Positions 54,997 to 63,649 are shown, counted from the stretch's first letter. The stretch is 64,000 nt of DNA from Flavilitoribacter nigricans DSM 23189 = NBRC 102662 (GCF_002646595.1 NZ_PDUD01000029.1:157735-221734), one strand, 5' to 3'. Notes: generated by a model not told the origin, from the letters alone. Made by a program: numbers and translations.

Positions 54997-57129
54997 ATGT
55001 CGAAAGTAGAGACCTTTTATTACGATAATGAGATCGTAAAAAAGTTTGCTTATGCTACTGCCTTTTGGGGCCTGATAGGCATGACGGTGGGCCTGCTTGC
55101 AGCCCTACAGCTAATCTTCCCCTCCCTGAACTTCGCCACTGCTGAGACCACCTTCGGTCGCATTCGTCCCCTGCATACGAATGCGGCTATTTTTGCGTTT
55201 GTCGGCAACGGGATCTACATGGGGGTTTATTACTCGCTCCAACGCCTGCTGAAAGCGCGGATGTTCAGTGATGTACTGAGTAACATCCACTTCTGGGGTT
55301 GGCAGGCGATCATTTTATCCGCAGCGTTGACCCTTCCGCTGGGAATCACCAGTGCCAGTGAATACGCGGAGCTGGAATGGCCCATTGACCTGGCGATCGC
55401 GGCGATCTGGGTAGTATTCGGCATCAATATGATCGGTACGATCCTCAAACGGAGAGAGAGTCACCTGTACGTAGCCATCTGGTTCTATATCGGTACCTGG
55501 ATCACTGTGGCAGTGCTCCATATCGTAAAAAACCTGGAACTACCGGTGAGTCTCTGGAAAAGTTATCCGATCTACGCCGGCGTTCAGGACGCGCTGGTAC
55601 AGTGGTGGTACGGTCACAACGCGGTGGCCTTCTTCCTCACTACGCCTTATCTGGGGCTGATGTATTACTTCCTGCCCAAGGCGGCCAACCGTCCGGTATT
55701 CTCCTACAAACTGTCCATCATTCACTTCTGGGCCCTGATCTTTATCTACATCTGGGCCGGTCCGCACCACCTGCTTTATACCTCGCTGCCCGACTGGGCG
55801 CAGTCATTGGGTATGGTCTTCTCACTGATGCTGATCGCTCCTTCCTGGGGTGGTATGCTGAACGGTCTGCTGACCCTGCGCGGTGCCTGGGATAAGGTAA
55901 GACAGGACCCGGTACTGAAAATGATGGTGGTTGCGGTGACGGCTTACGGTATGGCTACTTTCGAAGGCCCCATGCTGTCCATCAAAAGTGTAAACGCCAT
56001 CAGTCACTATACCGACTGGACCGTAGGCCACGTACACATCGGTACCCTGGGCTGGAACGGTATGCTTACATTCGGTATCCTGTACTGGCTCTTCCCGCGG
56101 ATCTTCAATACCAAGCTGTATTCCACCAAACTGGCCAACACCCACTTCTGGGTAGCAACGCTGGGTATGTTGTTCTACGCTGTTCCGCTGTATTGGGCCG
56201 GCTGGACCCAGAGTCTGATGTGGAAGGAATTCACCCCCGACGGTTTCCTGCGTTATACGAACTTCCTGGAAACCGTTACCCAGATCCTGCCGATGTACGC
56301 GCTGCGCGCCGTTGGTGGTACGATCTACGTAGGTGGTGTAGTCCTGATGATCTACAACCTGATCAAAACCGTTAAGCAGGGTACGCTGGTCGCCAACGAA
56401 AAGGCGGAAGCTCCGGCCCGTCCGGTAGCAGCAGCCCACGGTAAAGAAAGCCTGCACCGCCGCATCGAGCGGAAGCCGATCACGCTGCTGGTACTGTCTA
56501 CCATCGCGATCCTGATCGGTGGTCTGGTGGAATTCTTCCCGATGGCCCTGGTAGACGAAAATGTACCGAAGATCGAAGCGGTAAAACCATATACTCCCCT
56601 CGAACTGGAAGGACGTGACCTCTACATCCGGGAAGGCTGTCTGAGCTGTCACTCCCAGATGGTACGGCCGTTCCGTTCGGAAACCGTTCGCTACGGTGAA
56701 TACTCCAAATCCGGAGAGTTCATCTACGACCGGCCTTTCCTCTGGGGTTCGAAACGTACGGGTCCGGACCTGCACCGCGTCGGTGGAAAATATCCTGACA
56801 GCTGGCACTACAACCACATGTTGCTGCCGGAAAGTATGTCACCGGGTTCCATCATGCCGACTTATCCCTGGCTGATCACCGACGACCTGGATACCGATAT
56901 GACGGCGGATAAGATCAAGGCCCTGCGCAAACTCGGCACTCCTTATCCGGAAGGCTTTGAAGCCGAAGCGGTGGCCGACCTGCAACGTCAGGCCGCCCAA
57001 GTAGCCGAAAGCCTGAGAGCCGACGGCATTGAACAGGAAAATCTCGAACAAAAAGAGATCATTGCCCTGATCGCATACCTGCAAAGACTCGGTACGGATA
57101 TTCAACCGCAGCCGCAGGCCGGCCAATAA
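54997..57129 (+). CDS. ccoN-ccoO: cbb3-type cytochrome c oxidase subunits I and II, fused (CcoN-CcoO)
   Basis: This 710-aa fusion carries the catalytic core. The CcoN part (~1-465) has about 12 membrane helices. Its ligand motifs are WWYGHNAVAFFLT, AGPHHLLYTSLPDW (CuB His pair) and DWTVGHVHIGTLGWNG (haem b3 and low-spin haem). The CcoO part follows a linker and one membrane helix and has a single c-haem site, C548-L-S-C551-H552, with QMVRPF after it. Fusion of these two subunits is frequent in Bacteroidota. The enzyme reduces O2 with high affinity under microoxic conditions. It is followed by ccoQ after 95 bp. Confidence 0.96.
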   Translation: MSKVETFYYDNEIVKKFAYATAFWGLIGMTVGLLAALQLIFPSLNFATAETTFGRIRPLHTNAAIFAFVGNGIYMGVYYSLQRLLKARMFSDVLSNIHFWGWQAIILSAALTLPLGITSASEYAELEWPIDLAIAAIWVVFGINMIGTILKRRESHLYVAIWFYIGTWITVAVLHIVKNLELPVSLWKSYPIYAGVQDALVQWWYGHNAVAFFLTTPYLGLMYYFLPKAANRPVFSYKLSIIHFWALIFIYIWAGPHHLLYTSLPDWAQSLGMVFSLMLIAPSWGGMLNGLLTLRGAWDKVRQDPVLKMMVVAVTAYGMATFEGPMLSIKSVNAISHYTDWTVGHVHIGTLGWNGMLTFGILYWLFPRIFNTKLYSTKLANTHFWVATLGMLFYAVPLYWAGWTQSLMWKEFTPDGFLRYTNFLETVTQILPMYALRAVGGTIYVGGVVLMIYNLIKTVKQGTLVANEKAEAPARPVAAAHGKESLHRRIERKPITLLVLSTIAILIGGLVEFFPMALVDENVPKIEAVKPYTPLELEGRDLYIREGCLSCHSQMVRPFRSETVRYGEYSKSGEFIYDRPFLWGSKRTGPDLHRVGGKYPDSWHYNHMLLPESMSPGSIMPTYPWLITDDLDTDMTADKIKALRKLGTPYPEGFEAEAVADLQRQAAQVAESLRADGIEQENLEQKEIIALIAYLQRLGTDIQPQPQAGQ

Positions 57130-57224
57130 GCCGGATGGGTATTCGAACTTAAAGCGTTTCACTGGTTTTCGGTTCCCGGTACGGCAAAGCAGCCGGGCAC
57201 CGAAAACCCCAAACTAAAAAAATC

Positions 57225-57383
57225 ATGTTCAAATATATCATAGAAAAAGCTGGTGACCTGGACTGGTTGGCCCTCGGCCCGTTCCTCTTGTTCTTCGTTT
57301 TCTTTATCCTGGTAACGATCTACGCGATCAAGAAACGTCCAACTTACATCGATAAGATGTCCAATTTGCCATTAGAGGATTAA
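57225..57383 (+). CDS. ccoQ: cbb3-type oxidase subunit CcoQ
   Basis: This 52-aa single-pass membrane protein has one hydrophobic helix (LGPFLLFFVFFILVTIYAI) followed by KKRPTYIDKMSNLPLED. The position between ccoNO and ccoP and the basic residues after the helix match CcoQ (FixQ), which stabilises the complex. The ATG at 57225 follows an A-rich stretch typical of Bacteroidota ribosome-binding regions. Confidence 0.88.
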   Translation: MFKYIIEKAGDLDWLALGPFLLFFVFFILVTIYAIKKRPTYIDKMSNLPLED

Positions 57384-57392
57384 TCGTGACCC

Positions 57393-57479
57393 GCGTCGAC
57401 CGTCGACCCTAGACCGTCAACCATCAACCGTCGACCGTCAACCATCAACCGTCAAAAAAAATCCTCAACCGTCAACCAT
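57393..57479 (-). repeat. 21-bp tandem repeat spacer between ccoQ and ccoP
   Basis: Two perfect 21-bp units lie at 57412-57432 and 57433-57453 (each GACCGTCAACCATCAACCGTC). Degenerate copies flank them: GTCGACCGTCGACC upstream and TCAACCGTCAACCA downstream. The reverse strand is GGTTGA/CGGTTGA words. The run fills nearly the whole 109-bp gap and stops 13 bp before the ccoP start. Confidence 0.85.
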
Positions 57480-57492
57480 AAAATCACGACTC

Positions 57493-58407
57493 ATGATATC
57501 CCGTATTTCCTATATCCTAATCCTATTTAGCCTGCCCGCTCTGGCGACGGCCCAAAGCAGCGCCGCCGGGGGCACCGTGCTGGATCTGATCTATCAGAAC
57601 TTTGGACTCTTTTTTATCTTTTCCATTATCGTGCTGGCCGTTGTGGGTATGTTCTCCATGTTCCGCACGCTGGCCAGTGCACAATTGAGCCGCATCTACC
57701 AGGAGAAAGGCCTGGAAGAATTCAAAGCTGCCGCCAAACGGCCGACGCAGAGCTTCTGGACCAGAATGTACAAGAAGTGGACTGCGTACGTACCGGTTGA
57801 AAAAGAAAAAGACATTCAACTGGATCACGATTACGACGGCATTAAAGAGCTCGACAATCAGCTGCCGCCCTGGTGGGTAGCCATGTTCTACATCACCATC
57901 GCTTTCGGGGTGATCTACATGACCTACTACCACGTCATGGACCAGGGTAAATTACAGATCGCACAGTACGAAGCCGAAATGGAAGAAGCCGAAGAAGCCG
58001 TTGCGGCCTTCGTATCCCGGCAGGCCGATCAGGTTAACGAAAATAACGTCACCCTGCTGGCGGAAGAAGCTCCGCTGGCGGCCGGTAAAGACGTCTTTAT
58101 CGGTAAATGTGCTGCCTGTCACGGACAGGCCGGGGAAGGTGGGGTCGGTCCCAACCTGACGGACCAGTACTGGCTGCACGGAGGTAGCATTAACGACGTA
58201 TTCAAAACGATCAAGTACGGTGTGATCGAAAAGGGGATGATCCCCTGGAAAGATCAATTGCGGGCCCGCGAGATCCAGGAAGTAGCCAGCTATATCCTGA
58301 CCCTGCAGGGCACCAATCCACCAAATGGCAAAGAACCACAGGGTGAACTGTACGACGGTCCGGTAGAATCCGGCGCCGCCCGTGATACCATCATAGGCAT
58401 GAAATAA
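57493..58407 (+). CDS. ccoP: cbb3-type oxidase subunit III CcoP, single haem
   Basis: This 304-aa membrane-bound cytochrome c subunit has a signal-like N-terminus and a membrane helix at ~35-57. A FixP N-terminal segment follows (DYDGIKELDNQLPPWWVAMF, residues 113-132) with the second helix. One C-terminal cytochrome c domain has C206-A-A-C209-H210 and KGMIPW as the Met-ligand region. CcoP proteins of Proteobacteria carry two CxxCH sites; only one is present here. It passes electrons to the CcoNO core. It is preceded by a repeat-filled spacer and followed by a hairpin. Confidence 0.92.
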   Translation: MISRISYILILFSLPALATAQSSAAGGTVLDLIYQNFGLFFIFSIIVLAVVGMFSMFRTLASAQLSRIYQEKGLEEFKAAAKRPTQSFWTRMYKKWTAYVPVEKEKDIQLDHDYDGIKELDNQLPPWWVAMFYITIAFGVIYMTYYHVMDQGKLQIAQYEAEMEEAEEAVAAFVSRQADQVNENNVTLLAEEAPLAAGKDVFIGKCAACHGQAGEGGVGPNLTDQYWLHGGSINDVFKTIKYGVIEKGMIPWKDQLRAREIQEVASYILTLQGTNPPNGKEPQGELYDGPVESGAARDTIIGMK

Positions 58408-58418
58408 AGATCGAACAA

Positions 58419-58458
58419 GGTGTTGGGGTGCCAAAACTGATCTCTGCACCCCAACACC
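58419..58458 (+). terminator. Intercistronic hairpin between ccoP and ccoG
   Basis: The arms GGTGTTGGGGTGC (58419-58431) and GCACCCCAACACC (58446-58458) make a perfect 13-bp stem with a 14-nt loop. No T-run follows, so it is more likely an mRNA-stabilising or attenuating hairpin than a full terminator. Confidence 0.6.
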
Positions 58459-58513
58459 ACAACACCCCAACACATTCAAACTTTCACACATTCACACGTT
58501 AGCACGTTAGCAC
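58459..58513 (-). repeat. Low-complexity CA-rich repeat spacer before ccoG
   Basis: The stretch consists of short recurring words: ACAACACCCCAACAC, CACATTCA (twice) and CACGTTAG (twice, 58495-58510). The reverse strand is G/T rich (GTGTTGGGG, TTTGAATGTG). It directly follows the ccoP hairpin and resembles the other intra-operon repeat spacers. Confidence 0.65.
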
Positions 58514-58569
58514 ATTTCCACCCAAGAAAACCCGGAACCTGAACATCCACACCAAATTTCAGTAGAAAA

Positions 58570-60015
58570 ATGAATCAATCAGAGGTAGATAAGTATTTGG
58601 CGGACATAGAGGCAGACAGCTTCCGGGATCACATTGCGACTGTAGACCAATCCGGTAAACGGATCTGGATGTACCCCAAAAAGCCCAAGGGCCCATATAC
58701 CAACGCCCGGACCTATCTGAGCTGGTTTTTCCTGGCCTTTCTGTTCGGCATGCCGTGGATAAAGGTCGGCGGAGAACCGTTGCTGCTCTTCAATGTTCTG
58801 GAAAGACGTTTCATCCTGTTTGGCCTGCACTTTGCACCACAGGATTTTTACCTTTTTGTACTGGCGATGTTGATCATGATCATCTTTATCGCCTTGTTCA
58901 CGGTCGTTTTCGGCCGCTTGTTTTGCGGCTGGATCTGTCCGCAAACTGTCTTCATGGAAATGGTTTTCCGCAAGATCGAATACTGGATCGAGGGCGACGC
59001 CAATGCACAACGCCGATTGGACAAAGCCCCCTGGACGCGGGAGAAGATCATCAAAAAAGTCGGAAAGCAGATCATCTTCTTTGCCATCGCCGTACTGGTA
59101 GCCAATACTTTCCTGGCTTACATTATCGGGATCGATGAAGTGATCAAGATCGCCACTGAGCCGGTGGAAGAGCACCTGGGAGGCTTCATTGCCATGTTGC
59201 TCTTTTCGGGTGCCTTTTATGGGGTATTCTCGGTCCTGCGGGAACAGGTATGTGTAACGATCTGCCCCTACGGCCGGCTGCAGGGGGTACTGCTCGATCA
59301 GGATTCCCTCGTGGTTGCCTACGATTTTCAGCGTGGCGAACCCCGGGGGAAATACCGCCGTCCGAAAGCCGGACAGGAACCGGATCCCACCCAACTGGCC
59401 CTGGGTGATTGCATTGATTGCAAACTTTGCGTTCAGGTCTGCCCCACCGGTATCGATATCCGGAACGGCACTCAGCTGGAATGTGTCAACTGTACCGCCT
59501 GCATGGATGCCTGCGATGAAGTGATGGAGAAGATCGATCGCCCGAAGGAGCTGATCCGATACGATTCCTACAACGGTATCGTTAGCGGCGAACGCAAGAT
59601 ATTTACGCCCCGGGCTATTGCCTACTCGGTGGTTTTATTCTTGCTCGTCGGTCTGGAAGTATTCCTGTTTACCAATCGTTCAGATGTAGATACGCTGCTG
59701 CTGCGCACACCGGGAATGCTGTTCCAGGAAGTGGACGAAAAGACCATCAGCAACCTGTATAATTACCATTTGACCAATAAAACCGGCGAAGCGCTCCCGG
59801 TAAACTTTTCGCTGGTCGGAGAGTACGGAGGGATCCGGCTGGTCGGTAATGAATCTCCCGAGGTGCCGCCCAACGGCGAAGTGGAAGGAGCACTATTCAT
59901 CGACATGCCAAAAAGTGAACTGGACGGCAACAAAACGACCATTCGGGTACAGGTGATCTCGGGGGAGACCGTGGTCGATGAGGTGAAAACGAACTTTTTT
60001 GGACCGGTTAAATAA
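58570..60015 (+). CDS. ccoG: cbb3 oxidase accessory iron-sulfur protein CcoG (FixG/RdxA)
   Basis: This 481-aa membrane protein is required for cbb3 maturation and is thought to reduce copper for insertion. About five membrane helices are seen. Motifs are FCGWICPQTVF near residue 118 and two ferredoxin-type clusters, CIDCKLCVQVCP and CVNCTACMDAC, near residues 280-315. A C-terminal periplasmic Ig-like FixG domain follows the last helix. It sits after ccoP and before ccoH as usual. Confidence 0.95.
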   Translation: MNQSEVDKYLADIEADSFRDHIATVDQSGKRIWMYPKKPKGPYTNARTYLSWFFLAFLFGMPWIKVGGEPLLLFNVLERRFILFGLHFAPQDFYLFVLAMLIMIIFIALFTVVFGRLFCGWICPQTVFMEMVFRKIEYWIEGDANAQRRLDKAPWTREKIIKKVGKQIIFFAIAVLVANTFLAYIIGIDEVIKIATEPVEEHLGGFIAMLLFSGAFYGVFSVLREQVCVTICPYGRLQGVLLDQDSLVVAYDFQRGEPRGKYRRPKAGQEPDPTQLALGDCIDCKLCVQVCPTGIDIRNGTQLECVNCTACMDACDEVMEKIDRPKELIRYDSYNGIVSGERKIFTPRAIAYSVVLFLLVGLEVFLFTNRSDVDTLLLRTPGMLFQEVDEKTISNLYNYHLTNKTGEALPVNFSLVGEYGGIRLVGNESPEVPPNGEVEGALFIDMPKSELDGNKTTIRVQVISGETVVDEVKTNFFGPVK

Positions 60016-60021
60016 TGACTG

Positions 60022-60067
60022 GGTATCAGATGCCTTCTTCCGGCTACCGCAGGAAAAGGCTGATACC
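60022..60067 (+). promoter_or_regulatory. Long intercistronic hairpin between ccoG and ccoH
   Basis: The arms GGTATCAG (60022-60029) and CTGATACC (60060-60067) enclose a second stem (CCTT-c-TTCC with GGAA-AAGG), giving about 16 paired bases with small bulges. It fills most of the 67-bp gap and ends 15 bp before the ccoH start. No T-run follows, so a role in RNA stability or start-site control is more likely than termination. Confidence 0.55.
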
Positions 60068-60082
60068 GCAAAAACCACAATT

Positions 60083-60523
60083 ATGAAATTCAACTGGGGA
60101 CATGGCCTTGCACTTTTCTACGGTCTCTTTGCCTGTTCATTGGTGGCCGTAGTAGTGCAGAGTACCAAATACGATCACAGCCTGGTTACGGAAAAATATT
60201 ACGAAAAAGATCTCCAGTACCAGGAGCATTACGAGAAACTGGCCAATAGTCAGCAACTGGCTCAGCCGCTAAAGGTATGGAAAGACCGGGAGGCTAAAGC
60301 CCTCTCGATCCTGTTTCCCGAAGGATTTGAGCAGATCGAAGGGGAAGTTACCTTCTACCGTCCGGTAAATCAGGACGAGGACTTTACCGTACCCTTTCAG
60401 CTCTCCGGAAAAAATCTGCTGGAATACGATACCAAAGACCTCCATCCGGGACTTTGGACCATCAAGATCGATTGGCAATCCGGGAGCACCCCTTACTATC
60501 AGGAAGTGAATATTAGTATTTAG
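60083..60523 (+). CDS. ccoH: FixH/CcoH family cbb3 assembly protein
   Basis: This 146-aa protein has one N-terminal membrane helix (GLALFYGLFACSLVAVVVQS) and a periplasmic FixH domain. Typical features are VTEKYYEKDLQYQEHYEK right after the helix and the C-terminal LHPGLWTIKIDWQSGSTPYYQE. FixH/CcoH proteins help assemble or stabilise the cbb3 complex. The ATG at 60083 was chosen because the conserved protein starts there; an upstream ATG would lie inside ccoG. Confidence 0.9.
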   Translation: MKFNWGHGLALFYGLFACSLVAVVVQSTKYDHSLVTEKYYEKDLQYQEHYEKLANSQQLAQPLKVWKDREAKALSILFPEGFEQIEGEVTFYRPVNQDEDFTVPFQLSGKNLLEYDTKDLHPGLWTIKIDWQSGSTPYYQEVNISI

Positions 60524-60528
60524 GTAAT

Positions 60529-60563
60529 GGGTATCGGGTACCGGAATTTCGGTATCCGATCCC
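60529..60563 (+). promoter_or_regulatory. Intercistronic hairpin between ccoH and the TauE-like gene
   Basis: The left arm GGGTATCGGGTACCG (60529-60543) pairs with CGGTATCCGATCCC (60550-60563) with one bulged T and one G-T pair around a 6-nt loop. TTTAATC follows, so weak termination is possible. The opening GGGTATC word also begins the ccoG-ccoH hairpin. Confidence 0.55.
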
Positions 60564-60579
60564 TTTAATCCGCTGCGAT

Positions 60580-61278
60580 ATGTTTTACTGGGCCGCTTTC
60601 AGCATGGGTTTATTGGGAAGTCTGCACTGCGCGGGCATGTGTGCCCCTATTGCCCTGTCCCTGCCCTACCCGGAAGATACGCGTTGGGGGCGGCTTAAGA
60701 GTATCCTGCTTTACAACCTCGGCCGGCTGATCACCTATAGCCTGATCGGCCTCATTTTCGGTCTGCTGGGCAAAGGCCTCTTCCTGGCCGGCTGGCAGCG
60801 GGTCGTATCGATCGGAATGGGCATTTTCTTATTGCTGGTCAGCTTCTCCCTTATCAATCCGGAGCGTACCCTTTTATCCAACAGTTTTCTGTCCGGTGCC
60901 TATTTGCGACTACGGCAGCAACTGGGTAAACGGCTGCAGCAACACGGCAACCGGTCCATCTTCTGGGTCGGTCTGCTCAACGGTATCCTGCCCTGCGGCC
61001 TCGTCTATCTCGCCATCATCGGAGCCCTCACCGCCGAGCACGTCTGGCAGGGCATGTTCTATATGGCCTCATTCGGGCTGGGCACCTTCCCGTTAATGAT
61101 CGCGGTGGTGTGGTCGGGTCTCTGGCTGAAACCCGGCATTCGCTCCGTTTTCACCCGTTTTTATCCTATCGTGCTGTTTGCACTGGCCATTCTGCTCATC
61201 TGGCGCGGACTATTACTGCAAATCCCGCGCAGCCTGGAATTGTGGGAAGCACTGGGGCAGCCGGTATTTTGTCATTAA
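60580..61278 (+). CDS. TauE/SafE-UreH_2 family membrane protein of the cbb3 cluster
   Basis: This 232-aa protein has about six membrane helices. The first carries GSLHCAGMCAPIAL, a His-Cys-x2-Met-Cys motif suited to copper handling, and a later helix reads GILPCGLVYLAIIGAL. The same family is regularly encoded after ccoG and ccoH and is often labelled sulfite exporter or cytochrome biogenesis protein. A role in copper supply to the oxidase is likely but inferred. It is the last gene of the cbb3 series. Confidence 0.85.
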   Translation: MFYWAAFSMGLLGSLHCAGMCAPIALSLPYPEDTRWGRLKSILLYNLGRLITYSLIGLIFGLLGKGLFLAGWQRVVSIGMGIFLLLVSFSLINPERTLLSNSFLSGAYLRLRQQLGKRLQQHGNRSIFWVGLLNGILPCGLVYLAIIGALTAEHVWQGMFYMASFGLGTFPLMIAVVWSGLWLKPGIRSVFTRFYPIVLFALAILLIWRGLLLQIPRSLELWEALGQPVFCH

Positions 61279-61382
61279 TTCCGAAAGGGTTCTCCGCCCC
61301 ACATCCCCGCAATGTATTGCTGCATCTTAACGGGGAGTTTACTTAGTACCAAATCGCATTATTCCATTAATAGTTTTTTCCC

Positions 61383-61390
61383 TAACTTTG
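61383..61390 (+). promoter_or_regulatory. Candidate -7 element for the GH3 gene
   Basis: TAACTTTG matches the Bacteroidota -7 consensus and lies 31 bp before the GH3 start. No good -33 TTTG is seen at the expected distance. Confidence 0.45.
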
Positions 61391-61421
61391 GCGACCAATT
61401 TTATTTTATCGTTGCAGCTAT

Positions 61422-62927
61422 ATGGGATTCAAATCTTTGCTAATTAAGCCAATTGCCAAAAAAGTGGCCAGGGACATCAAGCGCTCTTCCAAAAAAGCAG
61501 TAGAAGCGCAACAGGCCATTTTTAAGGAATTAATCCAAACTGGAAAAAAGACGGCTTTTGGTAAAGAACACGAATTTGAATACATCGATAGTTACGATGA
61601 TTTCAAGCAGCACGTGCCCATCCGGGATTACGAAGGCCTGAAACCGTATATCGAACGGATCAAGAACGGAGAAGCCGACGTCCTCTGGAAGGGATTTCCG
61701 GCCTATTTCGCCAAAACTTCCGGCACCACCTCGGGAGTTAAATACATTCCGCTGACTAACGATAGCTTACCCAATCACTTCGGGAGCGCCCGCAATGCGC
61801 TGTTCAATTATTTTGCGCGAACCGGCCACGGAGACTGGCTCGACGGAAAGATGATATTTCTCTCGGGTAGCCCCGAAATGGAAAAGGTTGCCGGTATCCC
61901 CACCGGTCGTTTATCCGGGATCGTCAATCACCAGGTACCGTCCTGGTTGCGCACCAATCAGTTGCCCAGCTACGCGACCAACTGCATTGAAGCCTGGGAA
62001 GAAAAGCTGGAAAAGATCGTTACCGAAACGGTCAATCAGGATATGCGCCTGATCAGCGGGATCCCGCCCTGGGTTCAGATGTACTACGAGCGATTGCTGG
62101 AACATACCGGAAAATCGACCATTAAAGAGATCTTTCCGAATTACTCCATGTTCGTTTACGGGGGCGTCAACTTCGAACCTTACCGGGATAAGTTGGAAGA
62201 ACTGGTAGGCGAACGCATCCCGAGTCTGGAGACTTATCCGGCTTCCGAAGGATTCATCGCCTTTCAGGATGATCCGGAAATACCGGACCTGCTGCTGAAC
62301 GCCGATTCCGGAATATTTTTTGAATTTATCCCCGCCGAAGAGATCTTCAACGAGAACCCCACCCGCCTGAAGCTCGACGAAGTAAAGACCGATGTAAACT
62401 ACGCCATCATTATCAATAACAATGCCGGTCTCTGGGGTTACAACATCGGCGACACGGTGGCTTTCACCAGTACCCAACCCTACCGGCTCCGGGTAACCGG
62501 ACGGATCAAACACTACATTTCCGCTTTCGGGGAGCACGTGATCGGTAAGGAAGTGGAAGAAGCGCTCCTCGCCGTAACCCGCCGCCATAATATCAAAGTA
62601 GTCGAATTCACCGTAGCGCCGCAGGTCAATCCCGCGGACGGTTCCCTACCCTACCACGAATGGTTTATCGAATTTGATCAGACGCCCAATAAGCTGGATG
62701 ATTTCTCCCGGGAGCTGGATCAGGAAATGGTAAAGCAAAACATCTACTACGAGGATCTGATCGCAGGTAATATCCTGCGTCCGCTGGTGATCCGTCCACT
62801 CCAAAGGGACGCTTTCCGAGAATACATGAAAACTCAGGGAAAGCTGGGTGGCCAGAATAAGGTGCCCCGCCTGAGTAATGACCGGAAGATTGCGGATGCG
62901 TTAGCGAAATTTGTGATGAAACCTTAG
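61422..62927 (+). CDS. GH3-family acyl-adenylate-forming enzyme
   Basis: This 501-aa cytosolic protein belongs to the GH3 (auxin-responsive promoter) family of the ANL superfamily. Such enzymes adenylate a carboxylate and join it to an amine. The ATP-binding P-loop is AKTSGTTSG at residues ~97-105. Further blocks are GGVNFEPY, TYPASEGFIAFQ and GDTVAFTS with RVTGRIKHYISAFGEHV. Bacterial GH3 proteins are common in Bacteroidota but their substrates are mostly unknown. It is transcribed alone; the next gene is on the other strand. Confidence 0.9.
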   Translation: MGFKSLLIKPIAKKVARDIKRSSKKAVEAQQAIFKELIQTGKKTAFGKEHEFEYIDSYDDFKQHVPIRDYEGLKPYIERIKNGEADVLWKGFPAYFAKTSGTTSGVKYIPLTNDSLPNHFGSARNALFNYFARTGHGDWLDGKMIFLSGSPEMEKVAGIPTGRLSGIVNHQVPSWLRTNQLPSYATNCIEAWEEKLEKIVTETVNQDMRLISGIPPWVQMYYERLLEHTGKSTIKEIFPNYSMFVYGGVNFEPYRDKLEELVGERIPSLETYPASEGFIAFQDDPEIPDLLLNADSGIFFEFIPAEEIFNENPTRLKLDEVKTDVNYAIIINNNAGLWGYNIGDTVAFTSTQPYRLRVTGRIKHYISAFGEHVIGKEVEEALLAVTRRHNIKVVEFTVAPQVNPADGSLPYHEWFIEFDQTPNKLDDFSRELDQEMVKQNIYYEDLIAGNILRPLVIRPLQRDAFREYMKTQGKLGGQNKVPRLSNDRKIADALAKFVMKP

Positions 62928-63558
62928 GGGATAGGATGGCGATTTTCTTTCCTTTTTAATAAGTTGAGTTCAGGTGCATTTCTTTGGAAAATGACCATAA
63001 TGACCGGTATTGGCCCAAGATTGGTTGGTATATTTCTATGCCCGGTCATCAGTGGCCTGACCAATAATGACGGGCATTGAGCAGGCCGGCTCGCCGATTT
63101 GAGGACTTGAGTGATCTTTACGGGTAATATTCAGGAAAAAATCGTTCAGGAGATCTGTTGATCCAGGATCAATAGACAAGACGTCACACCATTATCTCCA
63201 CTTTAGCATTTCATGTTGCGTCCGGTAAATAGAATAGGAAAACGGACATTTCAGATCAATACATGGCCAGGATTACGCCCTTCAATACAAAACCCGTTGC
63301 TGATCTACATATAATTCGCAGCTACGCCACTGAGGTGGATAAGGGCATATCCCCGAAATATTTGTAGCCGCATGATGGAGATCAGATCGGGGAAGGGCAT
63401 AGCTCTGGAGATATACATGACGCGAAATCCACTTTAAAATCAGGTTACTGCTTTGCAAGGGCACTAAATCCTATCCTTGAAAATGCTTAAGTCGAGATTA
63501 TAACCCGTTTCTTTATCGCCATTCACTTTCAATGGATTCCAGCCAAACCCGTATAAAA
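62928..63558. other. 631-bp stretch without a convincing gene
   Basis: Between the GH3 stop and the terminator of the last gene I see no supported gene or RNA. A 29-codon open frame at 62991-63080 reads like the start of a membrane protein but ends at once. A dyad ATGACCGG / CCGGTCAT spans 63000-63049. Confidence 0.45.
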
Positions 63559-63600
63559 GCAGAAAGGGCCGCTCGGCGCAATGCCGGCGGCCCTTTCTGC
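63559..63600 (-). terminator. Rho-independent terminator of the T9SS cargo gene
   Basis: The arms GCAGAAAGGGCCGC (63559-63572) and GCGGCCCTTTCTGC (63587-63600) form a perfect 14-bp stem, extended by CGGC/GCCG inside the loop. Read on the reverse strand it is followed by TTTTATAC. It is the second of two hairpins after the stop codon. Confidence 0.92.
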
Positions 63601-63604
63601 ACAC

Positions 63605-63637
63605 GATCAACAGGCAATGTTGAATTGCCTGTTGATC
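63605..63637 (-). terminator. First hairpin after the T9SS cargo gene
   Basis: The arms GATCAACAGGCAA (63605-63617) and TTGCCTGTTGATC (63625-63637) make a perfect 13-bp stem with a 7-nt loop, starting 12 bp after the stop codon. It has no T-run of its own and lies 4 bp from the true terminator, so it may protect the 3' end of the transcript. Confidence 0.75.
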
Positions 63638-63649
63638 CGTGCAGATGGC

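Noticed and set aside
62991..63080. 29-codon open frame resembling the start of a membrane protein
   Set aside because: Too short, no continuation in any frame and no family match I can justify; recorded only as part of the gene-free stretch.
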